A model generated the notes under the pieces. It had not been told where the DNA came from. It worked only from the letters and a program-made list of their open reading frames with translations, and did no database searches. A stretch of 64,000 bases of DNA, taken from assembly GCA_032717465.1 (NCBI GenBank), contig CM064697.1, forward strand, positions 2,438,501-2,502,500. The letters are read 5' to 3'. The stretch comes from Coenobita brevimanus. Lineage: Eukaryota > Arthropoda > Malacostraca > Decapoda > Coenobitidae. Each line of letters begins with the position of its first letter. The stretch's first letter is position 1. Made by a program: the position numbers and the translations under genes. Positions 56,600-64,000 of the stretch are shown here, piece by piece.

Positions 56600-56925
56600 A
56601 TGAACAAAAGTAGCCTGCAGACTTGGACAGACTGTATGGCTTTCTCATGTCTGATATACAGGTAATCGATGTCTTTCCAGAGCTTGGTTCCCCAAAGCTG
56701 AATTGTGCTGCAAGTCAGAATAATACACGCTTGAAGAGAGTTTTTAGATAAACACATCGAGGTGTGGTGGGAGGAGTTCTTCAGGCTGTCAAGAGATTTT
56801 TTTTTGTTTTCACTCACAATGTATAGAATGTGGTAATGTGAAATGAAAGGGGAACTGCAGTGAGGCAATAAGGACACACTGAGACTGCTGAAGGACAGAT
56901 TAACTAAGATAGCGTTTGGAAGCAC
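56600..56925 (-). pseudogene. LINE reverse-transcriptase C-terminal region remnant
   Basis: The minus-strand frame contains LKNSLQACIILTCST, then TIQLWGTKLWKDIDYL and RHEKAIQSV. The order L-x(6)-LxxC/S-x-x-x-W-G-P/T-x-KDID-x-x-E/x-x-x-A matches the conserved segment just after the catalytic part of non-LTR reverse transcriptases (commonly VRPHLEYxxxVWxPxxKKDI...). No catalytic YxDD box is present. The frame is Ser-rich upstream and probably frameshifted. Confidence 0.45.
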
Positions 56926-56949
56926 AGTAATCTGTGGTGTTCTACAAGG

Positions 56950-57132
56950 ACGACCTCTAACGATGTGAGAGATAATAAAAAATCATTTGTGAGAGTTGGC
57001 TGTGAAAAAGGGATGGTTGAAAGAGCGAAAGAGATGTGTAAGGACAGAGCAGCCTGGAGACTGTTCTGTCAGGGCCACCCCCTGTCGGGTTTCCGGGAGG
57101 GGTCAAGGTGGCAGCGAGATAGATAGATAGGA
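56950..57132 (+). pseudogene. LINE ORF2 C-terminal remnant with (GATA)n tail
   Basis: The plus frame reads VRVGCEKGMVERAKEMCKDR, then AAWRLFCQGHPLSGF, and stops just before AGATAGATAGATAG. Basic/acidic heptads, RDRxAWR and a closing tetranucleotide tail suit the extreme 3' end of a LINE. It is opposite in orientation to the neighbouring fragment, so two insertions are implied. Confidence 0.4.
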
Positions 57133-57139
57133 AACTTGT

Positions 57140-58370
57140 AGGAGGTGTAGTGGCTCAAAGCACATTAAGTGTGTCGTGACGAGAGTTGGTCACGAAGCTT
57201 GTCTTGCCAAGGAGAGCACACCCGTTGGAATTAAAAATCATGGTTGAAAATATATGCAATATCACACTAATTGCAAATGCCAGACCTCATTTTCAGTGTG
57301 TACAGTGTGGGTAGGAAAAGGACTCGTAACTGAATATCATTTACGTCATCACTGGTATGCCGGGCCTTTGTTTATCCGGTTTACAGTAAGCACCCTTCAA
57401 GTATTTTCTCTTTCCTCGATTCCTCTCCTTCAGTTCATAGCTCCTTATCCTCTCTCATTCTGGCATGGCACACTGTAGTGGACCAGATTTATAAAGGATG
57501 TTAGCTAGATTCTACGATAAACAAGTTTCCATAGCAGTTAGTTATCATCAGGAATAATCTGTTTTACTATATTTTTCACGTGAGGTGTTTGGTAATTGAA
57601 CGAGTGAAAATAAAAGCATAAACCAATGATCTGTTACTCGGCCTAAGGTGAAGAAAATTTATGAATGGGGGCCCCGTGTTCACACCTCCAACACCCCACA
57701 TTCCTCACCCCACTTAGCGGCCGCCCGTCCACAGTCACACCCTCCCTTCCTTCTCTCTTCTTTTTTTTTTTTTTTTAGCCATCTCCATTTTTGTTCCTCG
57801 ATTCTTTTTAGTCGCAACTATTTATGCTTCTCTTCATAATTCACTGATATTTCTGTGCTTCATTATTCTCCTTATCTTATGTCTTCTTTCCTTATGTCTT
57901 CTCTATGTTCCTTGTTTATGTTGGGTCTAAGCTCCTCTTTTGTGTGTCTACATTATATTTTCCCGGTTATTCTGTTATTTAATCATCATTGGTTCAATCG
58001 CTTTTAGTTATGTCTGTCTTCATACATTGCGTTTTCTGTTCCCCTGTTCCGTATCCTCATCTAAATGGCTGTTTCTTCACCCCTGGCTCTAGTCCTCTTT
58101 TATTTTCTTCGTTAGTCATGTTTCTCGCCTCTTTTATCTCATCTCCTGGATTTCCACATCGTGTTCTTTTTCTTACATGGTGATGCTCATGAACGTGCTT
58201 GAGGAATGTTCTTTGCTGTCGCTGTCTGTCCTTCTCCCACCATTTATCTCTGTATACGAGTGACAGGTGGATGCATAGCTAATAAGAAAAACTAATGGCT
58301 AGATTGATAATGCCAGAAACATTAGTTGGTGTTCTGACTCCTTCATGTCCGGTGATTTGGCTGATTCCTA
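57140..58370. other. Unannotated
   Basis: Mixed then T/C-rich DNA. Short frames have no motif. Confidence 0.4.
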
Positions 58371-58692
58371 CATGACCCCTCAGCCTACGCCTCCCATCAC
58401 ACACTTCCTCCACTTCCTTGCCACGTCTTCCTCACCCTTTCAACCACCCCTACCCTTTCTACCCCACCCTTCTTTTCTTCCATCTTTTTCCTTCACTTCC
58501 TCTTTCTGCCCCTTTTTTGTCTGTCCCATCCTCTAATCTTTTTTCCCTTCCCCATCCAACCACTCCATTCCCTCCTGTCCCTTCTCCTTACCCCATCTCC
58601 CTCACCCCCTCACCCCTCCTCATATCCCCCTTCCCGCGTGCCATTCTGCCACCTTAAGCTGGGGTTAGATACCCTGCGCGTGGCTCCACTTT

Positions 58693-58780
58693 CACCCACT
58701 TCACCCTTGCTCGCCCTCTTAGCCTTACTCCTCCCTCACCCACTTCACCCTTGCTCGCCCTCTTAGCCTAACTCCTCCCT
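58693..58780. repeat. 44-bp tandem duplication
   Basis: Two copies of CACCCACTTCACCCTTGCTC + GCCCTCTTAGCCTTACTCCT + CCCT, differing at one base. Confidence 0.93.
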
Positions 58781-59194
58781 CTCCCCCTTAGTCTCCCTCC
58801 CTCACCCCCTTACCCGGGCCTACTCACCTTTTTCTCACTCTTGCTCCTTACCTTCCCCCCCACAGTCCACACTCACTTCTCCTGACCTCCTTACCCCTTA
58901 CCCAACCTCCATATGCCTCTAACTCTCCCTCCCTCTCCCCTTCCCCTGGCTTCCTTATCTCTTTCCCTTTCCTCACATTGTTACATTCTACTCTCTGTCT
59001 TATCCCCTTACTCTGGCTCTCTCACCCCCGTACTCGGGCTCCCTCACCCTCCTCCCTCACCGTGTCCCCTTTTCTTCCTCGTCCCCTTACCCTCCCTTAC
59101 CCATTTACTCTCCCTGCATCATCACTTACGTTGGTTCTCTGACTCCTTCCTAACCCCTTCTCCTTCGGTTCAATGATTTATTTGTTATTGTATA

Positions 59195-59361
59195 TATACT
59201 GTCGAAAGACGGTTTTACTTGGCTTGGGAGAAACTTTTCTAGCTGGACGGTTTAGTTATAGCCTTCCTTTTTCCTTCAACACAAGAGATCTTACCTTAAA
59301 TAAAATTGCCTGGAGGGAGTAAGAATAATATATAAACATGTCACTGGCTTGAAAGGATTAA
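59195..59361. mobile_element. Foldback MITE copy with TTAA right edge
   Basis: AAGACGGTTTTACTTGGCTT, GGAGAAACTTTTC, TAAATAAAATTGCCTGGAGG and ACTGGCTTGAAAGGATTAA. The left terminus is eroded. Confidence 0.6.
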
Positions 59362-60593
59362 TCTCCACCCATTCACACATTCCGACTATCTTTATCTTTT
59401 CTCCCCATTCACCTTTGTACTCATTCATTGACCTGCCTGTTTGCTTTTCACCCATACGTCCTTCTCCGACACCCATTCACCCTCTAAATCATCGATTCTC
59501 ATGATCATTCTCTTTCCAAACTTATCCCATCGTTTAATATACATCCTTTCCTCTGCTTCTTTTCTCCTTCCCATCTCATTCACCCTCTACTCCGTTCCTT
59601 CCTTCTCCCATTTCATTCACCACTCTCATCCTTGAACCCGCTCTTTATCCTTCACCCCGTCTCCGTCCTCTTCCTTCCCTCCTCTCCCCACTGTTCTCTC
59701 AGTCGCTTCATATTTTCTCTTTTTCTCCTCGCATCTCCACCCTGCTTTTCTGTTCTTCTCTCCATCTCATAGAATAATTACGTGAGTTATAATCTATCCT
59801 ATAGCAAACAGCTTCGGAAAGATCAATAATTCTGTTGCTGTTTGCTTTCCTGTGAACTCCTTTTCTCTGTACACTATCCCTTCATCTTGTTAGTCTTACC
59901 CTCACCTCTCATCCTGGCCTTTCCCATTCATCCTCGTACTCTTATTCTTATTCCATATCAGTCAGTCACTTATTGAACCCCGAAACTCTACTGTTCACTC
60001 ATAGTTCTCATTTTCATTCCATTCTTTCATTCATATCTTACCACCTCCTTTACGTTCATTCATATAATATCCCTTCTCCTGCCTTTCATTCTTACCCCTT
60101 CCCGTTCACTCTATGACCCTTACCCATCCTCCTCTCATCCCATTCAACCATTCGTTCAACCCAAATGCCGCTCCTCATCTCGCCATCCTCTCGCCTTTCT
60201 GTGCCCGTCTCTGTACTTTTTTTTTTTCTCCTCATCCTCATGTCTCCTATTCACCCTCTAGTCCTGACGCTTCTCTCATCTCATTCACTCACAACTCATT
60301 CATCCCAGGTCCAGCTCTCCATCTTGTTTCCATTTACTCTCCCTCCCTCCCTTTCCATTTTCTCTTTTCACTCATACCCTCTCTCGCCTCATACATTCAT
60401 CCTTCCAATTCACCCCTGTAACACTTATCCCTCCTCTCGTCTCATCTCATTCACCCATTCATTCAGCTCCAAACCCTTCCCTTCACTCCTTTCTCCCTCA
60501 CCGCACCTCCACCTCCCCGCCACCACCACCCTCCCATCTCGAATATGATAAGTAAACAAACCTCTCTCGCTCCACTGCCTCGTTCCATCCCCT

Positions 60594-60739
<146 letters not shown>

Positions 60740-60799
60740 GCCTCGACCTGCCCAAGCCCATCTCCCTCTGGTGTTGCTCTACAATAATAGGTTTCTTCT

Positions 60800-61250
60800 G
60801 AGGCTTCTCCACCCGCTGCGATCTTCCTGTTTCCTTGGTATTTATGTCTGGTTCTCTGATACCGTGAAATGAAGAGAATGTTAAAGGTATTATTATTTAT
60901 GAAGAAAACTCGTTAACTGTCCATCATTCACCTTAGTTGTTGATTTTACGTTTCCATTTTTGAACGTCAGCTGAAAGATTAAAGATTCTGTATTATATCA
61001 CAAATCGCCACTGCGTCCAATTTTCCCAGTGTCCTCTTGTGTTGCTTATTCCTTCATATTATTCCACTAGTACTGAGGGAGATTCACACTTTATCTTTCG
61101 TGGAACTGTGTGTGTGGCATTCAAGATAGCATTGCCTTCGTCTTGCATATACATCCACGGCCAGTACATCTTAATTTTTGCCCGGTAATAGTTCTCCATA
61201 TACTTCACCCGTCCTCCTCTCTTTCTCCCTGCACCTCCCCATCTTATTCA
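60800..61250. other. Unannotated
   Basis: No supported feature. Confidence 0.4.
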
Positions 61251-61252
61251 GT

Positions 61253-61345
61253 AGTTGACGTCTTTTTTCTTTTTTAATGTATTCATTTTTCTGCTAGACG
61301 ATTTCATTGGAGTTGATATAGACCTCTCTTACAATGGTGTCTTTT
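61253..61345. mobile_element. Foldback MITE, left half
   Basis: GTTGACGTCTTTTTTCTTTT, then TCTGCTAGACGATTTCATTG, GAGTTGATATAGACCTCTC. Confidence 0.5.
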
Positions 61346-61799
61346 ACTTGATGCTTTCCACCACCAAACGGATTTATTTGAATTTCTTTTTTTTTTTTGT
61401 TCCTTTCTTCACCTTTGTCATTCATAACTTTCGTTCACCTCCTTTCTCCCACCTTGTAAACAGCGCATCCCCTTTTCACGGTCTGTAATCTCCCTTTTGC
61501 CCCTCCTTGCATGAGTAGAACATGTTTATAATTCATCTCCTCCCTTATTTCATCTTCCGATCCATCTCCATCCTCTCTCCACGTCAGCACAACCACCTCT
61601 CAGTTTCACATGCTATCCTCCCCTCCTCTCCTTGACAGCTCTTCCTCAGAATCTCTTCTTATACTTCCATATTATCAGGTCCACCAATACCTTACGTCAC
61701 CCTCCCTTCCATCCCCAACCCCTTACCTTGTCCACAAAGCTTTCATGTCTCTTTTCTGGCCTTTCCATGTAACTCCCACTACTACCATAACTTATTTTA

Positions 61800-61979
61800 T
61801 ATTCCATTGTTTATTTCTTCATTCGATTTAACTCGGCTTAGGAGAGACTTTTCGAGGTGGAGAGAGTAGATATAGAATTCAACGACCCCATCACAATGAG
61901 GGGACCCTCCTATGCTGAAAATAATTGTCTATAGGTAACAAAAATACACCGACAAGAGGTTTTCGTACTGGAAGGGTAA
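61800..61979. mobile_element. Foldback MITE copy
   Basis: TTCGATTTAACTCGGCTTAG, then GAGAGACTTTTCGAGGTGG at the left. The right terminus is TTTTCGTACTGGAAGGGTAA. It lies immediately upstream of the candidate exon at 62008. Confidence 0.6.
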
Positions 61980-62007
61980 TTTCTCCCTCCTCCCCTCGCC
62001 TTCGCAG

Positions 62008-62080
62008 CAGCAGCACTTCCCTTTTGTGGATGTGGAGTTCCTGGGGCGACCTCTGGGATATCTGGGGGCCTTGTCAAATG
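62008..62080 (+). CDS. Candidate 73-nt internal exon, protein unknown
   Basis: A classic acceptor (CCTCCTCCCCTCGCCTTCGCAG) and a good donor (AAATG|GTGAGC) flank 73 bp. Phase 0 reads QQHFPFVDVEFLGRPLGYLG, then ALSNG, which looks like part of a folded protein. All three frames are open, so the frame choice is by composition. The acceptor holds CAGCAGCAG, so NAGNAG-type alternative 3' splice sites are possible. The segment is G+C-richer than its flanks and unique in the window. It lies 17 kb downstream of the terminal-exon candidate, so it would belong to another transcript or an alternative form. Confidence 0.35.
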
Positions 62081-62129
62081 GTGAGCTTGTCCCCTGGAAT
62101 GGCTGTCTTTCCACAGTGACTCTCGCGCC

Positions 62130-62930
62130 TTTTAGTCATGTAAAAGCTCTCTATTTATTTTTATTCTGAGTGTGGAAAAGTATGGAGCAAATAAAAACGC
62201 TGATCGGGAGGAAATGTTATCGGTTTTAAAGAATGTATATTTTGACTGAATTGCACTAGCAGTGTATTATTGATTTATAATAATTCATTTACACAAAATA
62301 TTTTAAAGGGGGCTATGTGAAGGACCTGAGATCATTGCTGCAATTGAGACAAAACTACGAAAAGTTTAGGGTAGAATACCAAACTTTTCCATGTATCTTC
62401 GCTGATGATCTTAGTAAGGGGATAATGGGTGTGTTGGGGAGGGTGCGTTAGTGTGTGGAGGAGTGTGTAATGGGTGTCAGAGCGTGAAGGTTAGTGTGCA
62501 GGTACAATTGTTTACAAAAGTTCACCTAATGTTTCACCTCTTCTACTTCCCACTTTATTTTCCAAGCTAATATTCCAAAGGCATAGAGACTTGGTATGAT
62601 TCTCTGCCTTCATTCTTTAATATGGTGCATCAGGAAGGGAAGGGACGGACACAACCTAAGTATGAAGTAGGCACAGTGGAATAATAGATGACCTTTTGTC
62701 CCTGGCCATACTTACAAAGAATAGTATGTAGATAGCTGTATAGAGATATGTGTAGTGGATGGGCAGGTGATGAAAAAGATGTCCCCAAGGTAGTATAATT
62801 AGTTACACGTTAGTGAGCTGGGAGGAGAGATAGAGGTAAAAGACGAAGCACTGGTAACCCGATAGCGGCCGGGGAACCATATGAATATTGATCCGGCCAG
62901 GTCAGAGGTCAAACAGCGAGTGACGGAGAT
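62130..62930. other. Unannotated
   Basis: AT-rich, with no supported gene or repeat. Confidence 0.4.
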
Positions 62931-62942
62931 GCACGGCCCGTT

Positions 62943-63215
62943 CCATCCTGGTTCACGGCTGGGGTTCCCTTGGGGTTCATGCTATACAGACATTGTTGTA
63001 CCCCTGTAACTCTTCCCGTCACCAAGGGAATCTAATTTGGTGTAAATATTCCGGGATATAGCAAAGATTTTGTGATAATAATGATAACAATGATGCCATC
63101 CTGATTCACGGCTGGGTTTCTTATGGGGTTTCTCCTGTACAGATACTGTGCACCCCTACGATCCCACACGTCGCCAAGCGATACGAGAATTCGGCTTGCA
63201 GGCTCTAGGATGTAA
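62943..63215. repeat. 153-bp tandem duplication
   Basis: CCATCCTGRTTCACGGCTGG begins two copies at 62943 and 63096. TGGGGTTYnTnCTRTACAGA, CACCCCTRYRAnYC and CGTCRCCAAGSGAWnC follow in both. Identity is roughly 65-75% across the unit. Confidence 0.8.
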
Positions 63216-63511
63216 CGAGGCCTCTGTGAGCCTAATGGTAATACCAACAAGAGAAATCTGTAGTAATCATATTACTAGTAGCGTCAGAGCAGTCTCTTAT
63301 TAAAGCAGCATGTTGTTGTTATTGAGTAACCATCCCTGCAGATTCATCCCGTTCAGTGAACCTATTTCCCTTTGCAGTAGGCAATGCCTCGTCACAGCGA
63401 GGCTCAGGGAGGAGTGAGTGTAAAGAATTGGTTCCTGAATGGGCGCCTTATTCGCTTCCCTCCTCGTAGTTAAAAGGGTCACCATAGTAGGCTCCATATT
63501 TACCCGTTATT

Positions 63512-63750
63512 TGGTTGTATGGTTACCACCTAGTGTTGTAAATGGTTCCCAGGTTGCAGGAAACCATTAAGATAATCTTTCAGTGTAGGACCACTTGAAG
63601 TGGAAAAAAGAGTAATAAAAAGTGGCAGGAAGAATGGAAGAAATACGAAAAGAGGAGAGAAAAAACAGAAGAATGATAAAAAGTGAAGGAATAATTAGGC
63701 AGCACTGCATCATGAGTGGATGGTGGTCGCCACCTCCTGCCACCTAGGCA
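63512..63750 (-). mobile_element. Composite SINE, 5' half only
   Basis: Minus strand: CACCATCCACTCATGATGCA, a purine/pyrimidine middle, hairpin (AATGGTTTCCTG... AACCATTT-type) and GGTAACCATACAACCAAATA. It stops exactly before the tRNA-like head present in the 28-, 40- and 48-kb copies, so either the 5' module is an element in its own right or the 3' part was lost. Confidence 0.6.
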
Positions 63751-64000
63751 GTTTGTATTAACTCTTTACTGCCAGAATCTGCTGCACTTAGAATTCTGTT
63801 GGTGTAATACAGTACTTGGCATACTGTTCTTTGTCCGACGACTTGTAGTCGCGAAGCCCATAGGACCAACTTTTAGGCCCTTTGAAAATGTTTTTTTGAG
63901 TGACATCAGTTGCACTAAATGGAAAGTTGAAAATATATGCTGAATGGTACGCCTGTTTATCTTTTATATTATGGACGATTTGTAAATATTCGATCATGAA

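Larger units (their letters stand above)
58380..60540. repeat. ~2.1-kb pyrimidine-rich tract with degenerate CTCATTCACCC repeat
   Basis: The plus strand is dominated by C and T, with recurring CTCATCTCATTCACCCATTC-like words. Its complement resembles the purine repeats at 13.5-14.3 kb. Frames of 80-127 codons inside are Pro/Ser/Leu-rich by-products. One foldback MITE is embedded at 59195. Confidence 0.75.

Overview
The window is eukaryotic nuclear DNA, almost all non-coding and extremely repeat-rich. There are no bacterial-style operons, no long conserved open reading frames and no rRNA genes. Long pure (GT/AC)n, (GA/CT)n and (TA)n runs, many degenerate tandem arrays, tRNA-derived SINEs, LINE scraps and CCTAA/TTAGG motifs (the common arthropod telomere pentamer) suggest an arthropod. 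A decapod crustacean (crab, shrimp or crayfish type) is my best guess. That is an inference from genome texture, not from a recognised gene.

Layout: 0-13 kb has microsatellites, a 23-bp minisatellite, a CCA-rich ~20-bp minisatellite (6.1-6.8 kb), a ~100-bp array (8.7-9.3 kb), a 22-bp AT-rich array (12.1-12.3 kb) and several foldback elements. 13-28 kb is tandem-repeat territory: an 18-bp array, ~150-195-bp satellites at 14.5-15.3 and 21.4-21.9 kb, a ~32-bp G-rich/T-tract minisatellite (19.9-20.9 kb), a GC-rich satellite (23.3-24.1 kb), and long purine-rich or G/T-rich tracts ending in (CA)77. 28-50 kb holds most of the foldback elements and three of the four copies of a tRNA-derived composite SINE. 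It also has a ~430-bp near-perfect palindrome at 39.0-39.4 kb and the best exon candidates: 35500-35529, 35707-35798 and a possible 3'-terminal exon at 44832-45008 followed by AATAAA. 50-64 kb has a 27-bp G-rich array, a ~120-150-bp purine-rich satellite (52.9-54.0 kb), LINE remnants (55.0-57.1 kb), a 2-kb pyrimidine tract, another exon-like block at 62008-62080 and the fourth SINE copy.

The main result is a family of short palindromic (foldback) elements, about 25-30 whole or partial copies. The ends read TTAA-CCCTTTCAGT...ACTGAAAGGG-TTAA and the inner arms are complementary, so each copy can fold into one long hairpin. The TTAA flanks and CCCTTT ends fit non-autonomous piggyBac-type MITEs. 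Possible host genes are limited to four short plus-strand exon-like blocks, read here as parts of one or more genes with very long repeat-filled introns. I do not recognise the protein(s). Nearly all other long open frames are translations of microsatellites or of stop-poor purine/pyrimidine strands.
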